Shown one piece after another: positions 1 through 8,753 of a DNA stretch of 64,000 bases. Position numbers and translations under genes: made by a program. This stretch comes from Neobacillus cucumis (GTDB lineage: Bacteria > Bacillota > Bacilli > Bacillales > Cytobacillaceae): assembly GCF_016908975.1 (NCBI RefSeq), contig NZ_JAFBEX010000011.1, forward strand, positions 124,001 to 188,000. The letters run 5' to 3'. The notes beneath the pieces were generated by a model, which searched no databases, was not told the origin of the DNA, and saw only the letters and a program-made list of their open reading frames with translations. The number at the start of each line of letters is the position of its first letter. Position 1 is the first letter of the stretch.

Positions 1-199
1 GAGTTTATTTAGCTAAATAGATTGTTAGAGGCGACTGAATGTAAAATTTAATGACTTTTGTATGGTGAGATATAGCTGAGAACTTGATTAGCTATCAACA
101 TTCAGGTGCATAACTTATGATATTCCATTTTAGTTATCTGTCTCATCGACTGGTGAAGGAAATTTTTTTTGTAAGAATTTTTCTCTATCAGAAAGATAT

Positions 200-421
200 G
201 TTTACTTGTATACAAAAACGTAAACAAAACTGTTTACAGGTATACAAATTTGTAAACAGTTTTGTTTACGAGTATACTTTTTGTAAACGTTAAGTTTACC
301 AGAATGAAATACAAGTAAACAAAATGGTATACATGTTGATATAAAAGGATGTGTACTGTGTCGGTATTCTTGTTTACAAAAAAGTATACAATGGTGGTGG
401 TAAAGTTTACGAAATGTTTAC
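200..421. repeat. Iteron array, probable parC centromere
   Basis: Sixteen copies of the hexamer GTWWAC (GTTTAC, GTAAAC or palindromic GTATAC) lie here, starting at 200, 208, 220, 232, 240, 252, 264, 272, 283, 294, 315, 327, 372, 384, 405 and 416. The first nine form three triads of GTTTAC, GTATAC and GTAAAC repeating every 32 bp. The array lies just upstream of a ParM-like gene and a ParR-like gene, where type II partition systems keep their centromere and ParR-repressed promoter. The role as centromere and operator is inferred from position. Bases 1-199 hold nothing I can name. Confidence 0.7.
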
Positions 422-541
422 TTTTTTACACTTTTATTTCTGTTCTAAAAGTCCCATTGAAGAATCTTACAATTTGTTTTAGTCTAATAGATACAGAGAT
501 TTAATACATAAAACTCTTAAAACTGAAAGGGAATGATATAT

Positions 542-1705
542 ATGACTAAATCTAGAGTTGCAGCAATAGATGTAGGTAATGACTCCATTAAGGCTATTTT
601 CGGAGAATTAGATTACGAATTGAATATTCCTAATATTATCGCTCGTGATACAGAGGACCGCCCTGTTATCGGGATTGAAGAACTTGATAGTAAAGATCCA
701 CTAGATGGTATTCATATCAAAGTCCACTCCCCTGCCCTCAAAGAGAACAACGTTATTTACCGTGTTGGTAATTTAGCAACCAAAACGGATAATGCAACCG
801 AATTAGACCCAGGCAGCAGCAAATCAGAAGAAGATCAAACGCTAATCATGCTTCTTGCGACTTTAGCATTGGATGCAGTGCAACAAACTGGCTTTCCAAA
901 AATTAAAAATGTGATTGATGCTTCTTATACATTGGGAACTGGTCTTCCACTTCGTGAAGTAAAGGAAGGTAAGGATGCAGGATATCGCTCAAGATTGGTT
1001 GGAAATGTTCACCAGGTTGAATTTTTAGTGACACCGAAATACCAAGGACTAAAGGTTAATATTAAATTTAATGAAGTTAAGGTTTATCCGGAAGGATTTG
1101 CCGCATATATTAATCTAGTAATGGACAACAATTCAAAGATCATTAACAAGGATTTAATTGATAAACGTATCTTAATACAAGATATTGGCGGATTATCAAC
1201 TGATATCGCCGTGATTAAAAAGCGTAATGTTGATGATGATAAGGCGCAAGGTTTTAATCTTGGGGTTTCAGAATCATTAGAAGCGATTCGTGAGGAAATC
1301 CGCAAAAAGCACGGTGTTGAACTTGACAGCCGCCGTGATGTAGTTGAAATCATTACAAGAAAAAATGATCGTAATCATATAATGGTTAAAGGAAGCCGGA
1401 CAAGCGTTCATGATATTACGGACCGTATCTTACTTGATTTAGCCAAAAAGCAATATCGCTTGTTACGAAATGTTTGGCAAAAAAATTCTCAGACAGAGAT
1501 CTGCTATTTTGTCGGCGGTGGGTCCCATGTCTTAAAAGATTACATCAAAACCTTAAATAACAATTTAGATGGTTATAATATTGAATTCTTTGAAGACGAT
1601 AAAGAAAGCATTTGGATGATGGCTAATGCGTACTATAAGCTAATCATGGATTTTGTGAGAAAATCGGAGAAGCCTAAAGAACCAGTACCAGTTAAAGCGA
1701 ACTAG
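542..1705 (+). CDS. ParM/StbA-like actin-family ATPase
   Basis: This is a probable filament-forming actin-like ATPase of a type II DNA segregation system. The 387-residue product has the phosphate-1 motif DVGNDSIK near residue 10, a phosphate-2 motif QDIGGLSTD near residue 213 and the adenosine motif VGGGSHVL near residue 324. The ATG at 542 is chosen because the AAAGGGA ribosome site is about 10 bases upstream, whereas the ATG at 533 touches it. The gene follows the GTWWAC iteron array and precedes the ParR-like gene by 10 bp, so the three parts resemble parMRC. Such modules are usually on plasmids or prophages; whether this copy segregates anything is unknown. Confidence 0.8.
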   Translation: MTKSRVAAIDVGNDSIKAIFGELDYELNIPNIIARDTEDRPVIGIEELDSKDPLDGIHIKVHSPALKENNVIYRVGNLATKTDNATELDPGSSKSEEDQTLIMLLATLALDAVQQTGFPKIKNVIDASYTLGTGLPLREVKEGKDAGYRSRLVGNVHQVEFLVTPKYQGLKVNIKFNEVKVYPEGFAAYINLVMDNNSKIINKDLIDKRILIQDIGGLSTDIAVIKKRNVDDDKAQGFNLGVSESLEAIREEIRKKHGVELDSRRDVVEIITRKNDRNHIMVKGSRTSVHDITDRILLDLAKKQYRLLRNVWQKNSQTEICYFVGGGSHVLKDYIKTLNNNLDGYNIEFFEDDKESIWMMANAYYKLIMDFVRKSEKPKEPVPVKAN

Positions 1706-1715
1706 GTGAAATTGT

Positions 1716-2309
1716 ATGAAAAAAACTTCCCAAAATGAAATTAAGAGAGGCCAAGCAATCTCCTTCCGTGTCCCTTCTGATGCGCCTGACCATATTGTGA
1801 AGCATTTGCAAAGGTTAAAGGAGACAGAGCGGAGAAATTTCTCCAGTTCCATTGCAGAGTTTGTTATGCAAGGGGTAAGTCAGTCTTTTTCACGTGAAAA
1901 AGAGACCATTACTATTCCTCTGCCTAAGAGGTTAACAAAGGTTCAGCGGGATTGGTTAAAGCATGAACATTCTGAAGCAATGCTTGGCAGTATTCTCTAT
2001 CAATTAATAGCTGATCCGGTCCGGGCCACTTCTTTATTAGCCTCGTTGAATAGTAATTCTTTAGATTTGGATGAGGCCTTATACCTTCAGGAAAATCTTT
2101 CATCTGTGCCCATTCCAGCCTCAGCTGGGCGGGCTGAGCTCTCAAGCTCTATGGAAGAGATTGCGGTCGGTTTGGATGATTTGGACGACGACTTAAGTTC
2201 ATTTGACTGGGAAACTGCAGAGAAGCCAGAGCAGCCTGAAGAGGAAAAAGAAGAGGATCTAGATCCAGATGATCTTCTTGGTGGTTTTTTGGCTAATATG
2301 AATAAATAA
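1716..2309 (+). CDS. ParR-like DNA-binding adaptor protein
   Basis: This 197-residue protein is probably the DNA-binding partner of the actin-like protein encoded just upstream. Residues 12-50 (RGQAISFRVP onward, then two predicted helices) suit a ribbon-helix-helix domain, the fold used by ParR to bind centromere iterons. The C-terminal third is very acidic, rich in Asp and Glu, and ends in a short hydrophobic tail (LLGGFLANM), which could be the part that contacts filament ends. It starts at ATG 1716 after an AGGTGA ribosome site and is followed by a terminator. Assignment rests on context and fold pattern rather than on recognised sequence identity. Confidence 0.6.
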   Translation: MKKTSQNEIKRGQAISFRVPSDAPDHIVKHLQRLKETERRNFSSSIAEFVMQGVSQSFSREKETITIPLPKRLTKVQRDWLKHEHSEAMLGSILYQLIADPVRATSLLASLNSNSLDLDEALYLQENLSSVPIPASAGRAELSSSMEEIAVGLDDLDDDLSSFDWETAEKPEQPEEEKEEDLDPDDLLGGFLANMNK

Positions 2310-2315
2310 AACCGG

Positions 2316-2347
2316 AGCCCCGCCTTGCATAAGACGGGGCTTTCCTG
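2316..2347. terminator. Bidirectional terminator between parR-like and DUF4023 genes
   Basis: Arms AGCCCCG (2316-2322) and CGGGGCT (2335-2341), extended by the CTT/AAG pairs inside, form a G+C-rich hairpin followed by TTTCC. It lies between two convergent genes. Confidence 0.7.
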
Positions 2348-2348
2348 A

Positions 2349-2474
2349 TTAATGCTGCTTATTCGGTAATTTATAACCTTGATGTCCTTTACTTTGACGT
2401 TCCTTATTGTCTTTGTCCTTTTCTTGTCTTTCATGCAGCTTTTCAACAAACTCATGTGTTGTATTGTCTTCCAT
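2349..2474 (-). CDS. DUF4023 family small protein
   Basis: A 41-residue, highly charged protein beginning MEDNTTHEFVEKLHERQ and ending GYKLPNKQH. The opening THEFVEKL and the closing KLPNKQH match my recollection of the DUF4023 family, small proteins of about 40 residues found in spore-forming Bacillaceae. Its function is unknown. An AAGGAGGG ribosome site lies about 10 bases ahead of the ATG. There is no signal peptide or membrane segment, and almost a third of residues are Lys, Asp or Glu, so it is likely soluble and largely disordered. It converges on the ParR-like gene and shares its terminator. Confidence 0.7.
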   Translation of the reverse strand: MEDNTTHEFVEKLHERQEKDKDNKERQSKGHQGYKLPNKQH

Positions 2475-2629
2475 AATTTAAAACCCTCCTTTTAAAAATG
2501 AACCATAGTTAGTCTGCCCTAACGTTTGGGCAATATGTAATGAAAAATGAGATATAAACTTACACCTAAGGAATACATATAAGATATGGTTTTTTTAAAA
2601 CTATGAATATATGAATAGGTGGTGGGCCA

Positions 2630-3571
2630 ATGGGGCTGCCTGCTGATATTGTCCTTGGAAATGGATCCCTTAATGAAGCGCTAATTTTAAAAAGGGAAAT
2701 CCTTTATAAAGGAATGAACGGCCGATTTGTCGAAAGGTTTTTTCTGTCTCCAACTAATAGTTATATTTTTAAACCATTGACCAATAATGACCAGTTAGGA
2801 AAAGAAGTCTGGATCCATGATCATATTCTCCCGCAATTTCCTGCCATCTATCCTAAGATTATTTCCTACAAAATATGTGATGAACCTGAATTGAATTGGA
2901 TGATATTAGAGGACCTCGGGACACTCACCCATGAATTTAATGAAACAATTGGTTTAGAAGTCATTAAATGGATGGCTTGGTGGCATTCCATCCCGATTGA
3001 AAAAATAAAAGATGTTCCGACCACGGCATTAAAGCCAAAATTTGAAGACATTATAACCGATGTCTGCTGTTTCAAGGGTGAATTTCTACATCAACTTCCT
3101 GAACTGGGATTGGAAAGGAAGTCCATAGAGCATGTTTATTTGCTGCTAGAGAAAAACAAACTCTCAAATCGGAAAGTTTTATCCCATGGAGATTTACATT
3201 TAGGCAACTATTCAATAGTTGGAGATGAACTAAAGATTTTGGACTGGGAACATACACATTTAAATATGCCCTATTGGGATTTGTATCACTTAATTGATAT
3301 GTCACATCCGCTTTTTCCGAAAAGGGTAACACAAGAGCATCGGCAGCAACTTTTGAAAGAATACGTTGACAGGGTAACTTTTGAATTGGATTGTGGCTTG
3401 TTTATGAGAGAGTACCATCTTTTTTCGGCCATCTTCTCTATTTGGATGATTGGACTAATTAAGAAGGATCTGCAGGCGAGTGAGCGTAAATGGCCTGAGG
3501 AGCAATTGAATAGGCAATTGGGGGAAACGGTTGTAAGCTTAAAGCAGTGCGCTGAGGCATTATTTTGCTAA
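2630..3571 (+). CDS. Aminoglycoside phosphotransferase-family kinase
   Basis: A 313-residue member of the APH/choline kinase fold. The catalytic loop HGDLHLGN lies near residues 186-193 and the metal-binding LDWEH near residue 204, so the kinase core is intact. The N-terminal lobe has a plausible ATP lysine in the IFKPLTNN stretch. The family includes antibiotic kinases, choline and homoserine-type kinases and spore coat kinases such as CotS/YtaA, and I cannot tell the substrate here. It is a single-gene unit with an AGGTGG ribosome site and its own terminator, facing the convergent pepT gene. A resistance role should not be assumed from the family name. Confidence 0.75.
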   Translation: MGLPADIVLGNGSLNEALILKREILYKGMNGRFVERFFLSPTNSYIFKPLTNNDQLGKEVWIHDHILPQFPAIYPKIISYKICDEPELNWMILEDLGTLTHEFNETIGLEVIKWMAWWHSIPIEKIKDVPTTALKPKFEDIITDVCCFKGEFLHQLPELGLERKSIEHVYLLLEKNKLSNRKVLSHGDLHLGNYSIVGDELKILDWEHTHLNMPYWDLYHLIDMSHPLFPKRVTQEHRQQLLKEYVDRVTFELDCGLFMREYHLFSAIFSIWMIGLIKKDLQASERKWPEEQLNRQLGETVVSLKQCAEALFC

Positions 3572-3606
3572 CCCGAGGGATAGGTCCCTGGGTTAGCTAT
3601 TTTTGT
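3568..3606. terminator. Bidirectional terminator
   Basis: CTAACCC-G-AGGGA (3568-3580), a TAGG loop, and TCCCTGGGTTAG (3585-3596) pair almost perfectly, followed by CTATTTTTG. The hairpin overlaps the stop of the phosphotransferase gene and also serves the convergent pepT. Confidence 0.8.
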
Positions 3607-4839
3607 TTAAGCTTTTTGTTCTGTTAGTTTGATGATTTCAACGATGGTCTGGGTTGCTTTAACCATGTTTTCTACAGAGATAAATTCAAACTTTCCGTGG
3701 AAATTTTCTCCGCCTGTAAAAATATTAGGTGTTGGGAGACCCATAAATGACAGCTGTGAGCCGTCTGTGCCACCGCGGATTGGCTTGGTGATTGGCTTAA
3801 TATCTAGGCTGACCATCGCTTCATGGGCGATGTCGACGATTTCCTTGACCGGTTCAATTTTCTCTCGCATGTTATAGTATTGGTCTTTTAGTTCAAGCAC
3901 GATTCGATCGGAGCCGTATTCGGCTTGCAAGACACTGACAATATTCTGTAGTGCCGTCTTGCGGTCATTGAATTTCTCACGGTCGTGGTCACGAATGATA
4001 TAATGCAGATTCGTTTGCTCAACATCACCGTTGAATGCGAGTAGATGATAGAATCCTTCGTATCCTTCGGTATGTTCTGGTGCTTCATGCGGCGGAAGTT
4101 TGCTATGTAGTTCCATGCCAATTTTTATAGAGTTAATCATTTTGTTTTTGGCTGAGCCTGGGTGGATGTTGCTTCCATTGATAGTGATTTTGGCTCCAGC
4201 AGCGTTAAAGCTTTCGAATTCTAATTCGCCGAGCGGACCGCCGTCCACGGTGTAGGCATATTTTGCATTGAAAGCTGCAACGTCGAACTTATGTGGACCT
4301 CTGCCAATTTCCTCATCCGGTGTGAACGCAACGCGGACCTTACCGTGTTTGATTTCTGGATGCTGGATGAGGTATGCCATTGCGGTCATGATTTCTGTAA
4401 CGCCAGCCTTGTTGTCTGCGCCAAGTAGTGTGGTGCCGTCTGTTGTGATTAGGGTGTGCCCTTTGTAATCCGGCAGGCTAGGGAATTCTTTTGGTGACAG
4501 GATGACGTTTAGTGCTTTGTTTAAGACGATCTCACCACCGTCATAGTTTTCGACGATTTGCGGGTTGACATTTTTCCCGGTGAAGTCGGTGGCGGTGTCA
4601 ACGTGGGCAAGGAAGCCGATGGTTGGAACGTTCTTGTTGGTGTTGGCTGGCAGTGTCGCCATTACATAGCCGTTTTCATCGATGGTGACTTCTTGCATGC
4701 CAATTTGGTTGAGTTCGTCTACTAACATACGTAGCAGCGTCCACTGACCTTCGGTTGATGGACATGTGTCGCTGTTTTCATTTGATTGGGTATCTACTTT
4801 TACATAGGAAGTAAATCTTTCAATGAGCTCATTTTTCAA
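3607..4839 (-). CDS. pepT: Peptidase T (tripeptidase)
   Basis: PepT is a cytoplasmic di-zinc M20 aminopeptidase that removes the N-terminal residue from tripeptides. The 410-residue length is normal for the family. Metal and catalytic positions are present: H79 and D81 in AHVDT, D142 in GADNKAG, and the E176-E177 pair in TPDEEIG. The N-terminal region [19 protein letters not shown] is typical. The start is a TTG (4837-4839) about 10 bases after GGGGAG; the nearby ATG is out of frame. It stands alone between convergent neighbours. Confidence 0.95.
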   Translation of the reverse strand: MKNELIERFTSYVKVDTQSNENSDTCPSTEGQWTLLRMLVDELNQIGMQEVTIDENGYVMATLPANTNKNVPTIGFLAHVDTATDFTGKNVNPQIVENYDGGEIVLNKALNVILSPKEFPSLPDYKGHTLITTDGTTLLGADNKAGVTEIMTAMAYLIQHPEIKHGKVRVAFTPDEEIGRGPHKFDVAAFNAKYAYTVDGGPLGELEFESFNAAGAKITINGSNIHPGSAKNKMINSIKIGMELHSKLPPHEAPEHTEGYEGFYHLLAFNGDVEQTNLHYIIRDHDREKFNDRKTALQNIVSVLQAEYGSDRIVLELKDQYYNMREKIEPVKEIVDIAHEAMVSLDIKPITKPIRGGTDGSQLSFMGLPTPNIFTGGENFHGKFEFISVENMVKATQTIVEIIKLTEQKA

Positions 4840-4974
4840 TTTTGCTGCACTCCCCTATTATAGAGTTTTTGTGAATCATGAATATCATATCACTTTGAGG
4901 AGGTGGATACACGTTCTTGAGGTATTTTATATAGGTTCTACTCTTGAGATTGGTGATTATCCTTGGATGTGAGC

Positions 4975-5234
4975 CGTTTACTCTCGTATGAGAGCTGCTT
5001 CCTCTCGGATAAGAGCGGTTTACTCTCGGATAAGCAGTCAAAACTCTCGGATAAAGGTTAAATACTCTCGAGAAGAAAACATACTCACGTATGAGAGCGG
5101 TTTACTCTCGGATAAGCAGTCAAAACTCTCGGATAAAGGTTAAATACTCTCGAGAAGAAAACATACTCACGTATGAGAGCTGTTTACTCTCGGATAAGCA
5201 ATTAAAACTCTCGGATAAAGGTAAAATACTCTCG
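4975..5234. repeat. Tandem repeat array A (82 bp, made of ~20.5 bp subunits)
   Basis: Nearly three copies of an 82 bp unit fill most of the 445 bp gap between pepT and the NERD gene. Within a unit the phrase ACTCTCGGATAA or a variant recurs at 5022, 5043, 5064, 5083 and 5104, spacings of 21, 21, 19 and 21, so the array is built of two-turn steps. One subunit in each copy holds the small inverted repeat CTCACGTATGAG. No open frame here looks real. Confidence 0.85.
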
Positions 5235-5237
5235 AAA

Positions 5238-5276
5238 AAAAGCATACCCTATTAAAACTAGGGCATGCTTTTCTAA
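5238..5276 (-). terminator. Terminator of the NERD gene
   Basis: Read on the minus strand, AAAAGCATGCCCTA and TAGGGTATGCTTTT form a hairpin with one mismatch, followed by a T run (AAAAAAA on the plus strand at about 5235-5241). It sits just past the stop of the NERD-domain gene. Confidence 0.75.
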
Positions 5277-5284
5277 AAACATAT

Positions 5285-6226
5285 CTACTCAAACATAAAA
5301 TACGTCCTATCTTTAAAATTCCCCTCAAAACGCATATCCATACTCTTTAAAATTCGAATGGCAGTATGAATATCCTCCACCCCCAAAAACTCCCGACACT
5401 CCCTGTTCGTAATACTCCTCTTATGAATCAAAAACCATTCCCGCAACGTTCGCTCATGGGCGAGATGATCCTTGGCGTTGCAAAATGGACAAACCCAGGT
5501 TCGAGGCAGCTTCACCATCCCACTCCTACCGCATAACAAACATCTAACTCCAGGCTTAAAATCACTAAAAGGAATATGATAAGTCTCACAAATAGGTTTG
5601 GGAATATACATCTGGTGGCTGTTAATAAGCTCCGTTGACAGCCAATGAAAAGTATCTAGATCTACCTTCTGTTTCTGCCGTGGAATATTTTCCAGGTATG
5701 AAGGAATCAAGTTGGGAAATAAAATCTTTGTTTTCTTAGGGGGAACCGCCACAATTTGTTTCGGGAAAGCTAAGACAACGGCACCGTAAAGGGGAATCGT
5801 GATGTTCCGGCTCCTTAGCCAGTCGGAAAGTAACTCATAATTTCGCTCCAATTGAACCACTGGACTATCAAACCCATCCTTATGTCCATCCTCCCTAGTC
5901 CTAATCAATTGTGGAGGATTGTCCTTAAACTCTAAGGTCCCACCAATATTTTTAACCTCTAACACTGCGCCAAACCAGGGACTTAACGTAAATGTATCTA
6001 TTTGAAAATCAGAAGTGGGAGACAAATCATGAAAGATGTGGGTGTCAAATGAAAAGGAGTACTTGCGAAGGACTTCAGCAACACGTTCTTCCCCACCTAT
6101 TCCCGCTTCAATAGATGCTTGTTTAGATGCCAAAAGGGGTAAAGCGGAATGACCACTGGGAAGGCGGCTTTGTGCGGAAACTAAACCTTCTAGCTTCAAT
6201 GAAGGATCACGACTTTTAAGACAAAT
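5285..6226 (-). CDS. NERD domain protein with C-terminal zinc ribbon
   Basis: A nuclease-related-domain (NERD) protein of about 313 residues. The N-terminal half carries the family pattern: GGEERVAEVL, then DFQIDTFTLSPWFGAVLEVKN with the acidic and Lys residues of the restriction-like fold. Near residues 230-255 a CLLCG and CPFC pair suggests a zinc ribbon, and the C-terminus looks like a small winged helix. The start is unusual. The GTG at 6235 overlaps the AGGAGG site (6235-6240) and cannot be used, while an ATT at 6226 sits 8 bases from it and gives a normal NERD N-terminus (xCLKSRDPSLKLEG). Function is not known; NERD proteins are linked to DNA processing. Confidence 0.75.
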   Translation of the reverse strand: MCLKSRDPSLKLEGLVSAQSRLPSGHSALPLLASKQASIEAGIGGEERVAEVLRKYSFSFDTHIFHDLSPTSDFQIDTFTLSPWFGAVLEVKNIGGTLEFKDNPPQLIRTREDGHKDGFDSPVVQLERNYELLSDWLRSRNITIPLYGAVVLAFPKQIVAVPPKKTKILFPNLIPSYLENIPRQKQKVDLDTFHWLSTELINSHQMYIPKPICETYHIPFSDFKPGVRCLLCGRSGMVKLPRTWVCPFCNAKDHLAHERTLREWFLIHKRSITNRECREFLGVEDIHTAIRILKSMDMRFEGNFKDRTYFMFE

Positions 6227-6335
6227 ATAAAACACCTCCTCTCAAACTACTTGCATCGTAACACATCCTCCTTACGGTAACTATTCTCCTTGAATCAATT
6301 TCATATTTTTGTAAAAAATATAGCCTATCCACCCA

Positions 6336-6364
6336 TTGACCAGAGTAGTCAACGGGATTATAAT
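6336..6364 (+). promoter_or_regulatory. Promoter of the tetR-ABC operon
   Basis: TTGACC at 6336-6341, a 17-base spacer and TATAAT at 6359-6364 give a near-consensus SigA promoter. The -35 box is the left arm of the first inverted repeat operator, so repressor and RNA polymerase would compete. Confidence 0.8.
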
Positions 6365-6388
6365 AACTCCATTGACTGATGTGGTCAA
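6336..6388. promoter_or_regulatory. Two TetR-type operators, TTGAC-N7-GTCAA
   Basis: Identical inverted repeats TTGAC-N7-GTCAA occur at 6336-6352 and 6372-6388, 36 bp apart. The first covers the -35 box and the second lies just past the -10 box, in the leader. They are 23 bp upstream of a TetR-family gene, so autoregulation is the simplest reading. Confidence 0.75.
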
Positions 6389-6411
6389 CGATTTAAAGGG
6401 AGGCTGCGCCA

Positions 6412-7035
6412 GTGTTCGAAAAATTTTTCAACCTAGACTCGGAAAAACAGGACCGAGTAATCAATGCTGCCATAAAAGAATTTGCCCAGAAAGGATATGA
6501 TAAAGCGTCAACCAATGAAATCGTGAAAGAAGCCGACATTTCTAAGGGATTGCTTTTTCATTATTTTAAAAACAAAAAACAGCTGTTCTTATTCCTATTT
6601 GACCACTGCATCCAAATCATTACCGATGATTTTTACAAAAAAATTGATCTAACAGAGACCGATTTTTTCAAACGAATCAGGGAGGCGGTCTTAATCAAAA
6701 TGGACCTGCTTGCGAAATACCCTGACATCTTTAAATTTATTGAAGAAGCCTATATGGATGATGCCGACGACATTAAATCGGAAATTGGGAAAAAAGTGAA
6801 GGAATTAACGGAGATTAACTTCGGAAAGATTTATGAGGGTATTGATTTTACCAAGTTCCGAGAGGATATCGATATTCAAAAAATCTTAAAGATTATTACC
6901 TGGACGTTTGAAAAATTGAGTGAAGAAGAGCTGAACAAAGCAAAGATGTTACCCAATCATGAGATTGATTATCCTGCGATTCAGCAGGAAGCAGAGCAAT
7001 ACTTCAATGTCTTAATGAAGGTGTTTTATAAATAA
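6412..7035 (+). CDS. TetR/AcrR family regulator
   Basis: A 207-residue TetR-type repressor. The N-terminal helix-turn-helix is clear: AAIKEFAQKGYDKAS, TNEIVKEADISKG and LLFHYFKNKKQLF at about residues 18-60. The C-terminal part is an all-helical ligand or dimer domain with no recognisable ligand class. It starts with GTG at 6412 after GGGAGG. It heads an operon with an ABC ATPase and two ABC-2 permeases, 17 bp upstream of the ATPase, and two matching operators lie over its promoter. It therefore very likely represses its own operon until an effector, perhaps an exported compound, is present. Confidence 0.9.
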   Translation: MFEKFFNLDSEKQDRVINAAIKEFAQKGYDKASTNEIVKEADISKGLLFHYFKNKKQLFLFLFDHCIQIITDDFYKKIDLTETDFFKRIREAVLIKMDLLAKYPDIFKFIEEAYMDDADDIKSEIGKKVKELTEINFGKIYEGIDFTKFREDIDIQKILKIITWTFEKLSEEELNKAKMLPNHEIDYPAIQQEAEQYFNVLMKVFYK

Positions 7036-7052
7036 ACAGGGGGGCAGGAACC

Positions 7053-7937
7053 ATGAATGTGATTGAAATTAACAACCTAACCAAGACTTATGGCAAGTCA
7101 AGAGGGATTACGGATATCAGTTTTCATGTGGAACAAGGGGAGATTTTTGGCTTTATTGGACCAAATGGTGCCGGTAAATCGACGACGATTCGCACGCTGC
7201 TCTCCTTGATTTATCCAACAAGCGGCAGTGCCAAGATTTTTGGAAAAGACTGCATTCAGTATGCACCGGAAATCAAAAAGGAAATTGGTTACCTGCCTTC
7301 TGAAGTTTTTTACTATGACAATATGAAGGTGAAGGATCTCTTAAAATACTCCGCAAGCTTTTATAAAAAGGACTGCAGTAAGAGAATCAAAGAGTTAGCG
7401 GAAATAATGGACCTTGACTTGAATAAAAAAATTGATGATCTTTCCTTGGGAAATAAAAAAAAGGTAGGGATTGTTCAAGGACTGCTTCATGAACCAAAGC
7501 TGATTATTCTTGATGAACCGACAAGCGGGCTGGATCCGTTAATGCAGCAAAAATTCTTTGAATTGCTGGAAGAGGAAAATCGGAAAGGCGCTACGATTCT
7601 TTTTTCCTCGCACATTTTGAGCGAGGTTCAAAGACTATGCAATCGAGTAGCGATTATTAAAGAGGGCAAGATTGTTACGGTAGAAAAAATAAGTACCTTA
7701 CAAGAAAATAATTATAAAAAGTTTAAGGTGGAGCTGAAATCGTCCCTGGATTTGCAGTATTTCAATATCAGCGGTGTTAGTAAATTGGAGGCTAAGGGGA
7801 ATGTGGTCAGCTTTTTATTTAAGGGGAATATTAACGCGGTGCTGCGGAAGATAGCGGAAATGGAGGTTGGTAATCTCTGGATTGAGGAGCCGGATCTGGA
7901 GGAGATCTTTATGCATTATTACGAAAAGGAGGCTTAG
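7053..7937 (+). CDS. ABC-2 exporter ATP-binding protein
   Basis: A 294-residue ABC ATPase of the drug or bacteriocin self-protection type. Walker A is GPNGAGKST near residues 37-45, Walker B is LIILDEPTSGLDP near residues 150-162, and the switch His is in SSHILSEV. The signature LSLGNKKKVGI is a degenerate LSGGQ, as is common in this subfamily. The C-terminal 70 residues are a small accessory domain ending in EEPDLEEIFMHYYEKEA. It lies between the TetR gene and two permease genes with 6-17 bp gaps and forms the energy unit of the complex with them. The substrate is unknown. Confidence 0.9.
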   Translation: MNVIEINNLTKTYGKSRGITDISFHVEQGEIFGFIGPNGAGKSTTIRTLLSLIYPTSGSAKIFGKDCIQYAPEIKKEIGYLPSEVFYYDNMKVKDLLKYSASFYKKDCSKRIKELAEIMDLDLNKKIDDLSLGNKKKVGIVQGLLHEPKLIILDEPTSGLDPLMQQKFFELLEEENRKGATILFSSHILSEVQRLCNRVAIIKEGKIVTVEKISTLQENNYKKFKVELKSSLDLQYFNISGVSKLEAKGNVVSFLFKGNINAVLRKIAEMEVGNLWIEEPDLEEIFMHYYEKEA

Positions 7938-7943
7938 GAAACG

Positions 7944-8741
7944 ATGAATATATTTTTTCATGAGTTAAAGGCGTATCGAAAATCGACGCTGATTTGGACC
8001 TTTTCGTTAATCATGGTGGCGTTGTTGTTTTTGTCGATGTATCCCTCCTTTGCTAAAGATGCAGATGAGTTTAAAAAATTGTTAGCCGGCTATCCTTTAG
8101 CGATGCGAAAGGCAATCGGACTTAATTTGGAAAATATTTTTACGATATTGGGTTTTTATAGCTATGCCTTAACGTTTACGACTATATGTGCTGCGATTCA
8201 GGCAATGAATCTAGGAACAGGTATTGTCAGCAAAGAAGTTCGAGAAAAAACGGCGGATTTCCTGTTAACAAAGCCGGTTACCCGCACACAAATTTTGACT
8301 AGTAAACTACTGGCTGCCTTTACGTCCCTGCTTTTTACCAATATCGTCTATCAGATTGCCGTTACCTTCATCGCTTTTCAAGTTAAAACGGAGGAGTATA
8401 GTGTTAAAAAGCTAATGTTGTTGTCATTGACGATGTTTTTTATTCAATTAATCTTTTTGAGCATCGGTATCATCATCTCGGTGATTGTCCCGAAAATCAA
8501 GTCGGTCCTCACGGTGTCATTAGCAACCGTGTTTGCTTTTTACTTTTTGGGTGTGATTAGTGAGACATCAGGTGATGATGTAAAACGGTATATATCGCCG
8601 TTTAAATACTTTGATCACATCTATATTATGAAACACGCAAACTACGAAGAACCATTTCTCATTGTCGGCGCCATCATGGTCGTAGCAGCGATTGTGGCTA
8701 GTTATTTTATCTATGCTAAAAGGGATATACATGCCGTTTAG
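7944..8741 (+). CDS. ABC-2 type permease, first subunit
   Basis: A 265-residue integral membrane protein with about six predicted hydrophobic segments, starting MNIFFHELKAYRKSTLIW. It carries the ABC-2 hallmark between the second and third segments, GIVSKEVREKTADFLLTKPVTR, where an amphipathic coupling helix meets the ATPase. It resembles the next gene product closely (same opening MNIF-x-ELK-x-x-RKS and the same E-R/V-R-x-K-T-x-x-FL-x-x-KPV-x-R motif), so the two arose by duplication and probably form a heterodimeric pore. The start is supported by an AAAGGAGG site overlapping the end of the ATPase gene. Confidence 0.85.
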   Translation: MNIFFHELKAYRKSTLIWTFSLIMVALLFLSMYPSFAKDADEFKKLLAGYPLAMRKAIGLNLENIFTILGFYSYALTFTTICAAIQAMNLGTGIVSKEVREKTADFLLTKPVTRTQILTSKLLAAFTSLLFTNIVYQIAVTFIAFQVKTEEYSVKKLMLLSLTMFFIQLIFLSIGIIISVIVPKIKSVLTVSLATVFAFYFLGVISETSGDDVKRYISPFKYFDHIYIMKHANYEEPFLIVGAIMVVAAIVASYFIYAKRDIHAV

Positions 8742-8753
8742 GGGGATTCGATT

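Noticed and set aside
2630..3571. Aminoglycoside resistance gene
   Set aside because: Only the general kinase fold is visible; the family covers many metabolic kinases and nothing points to a resistance subtype.
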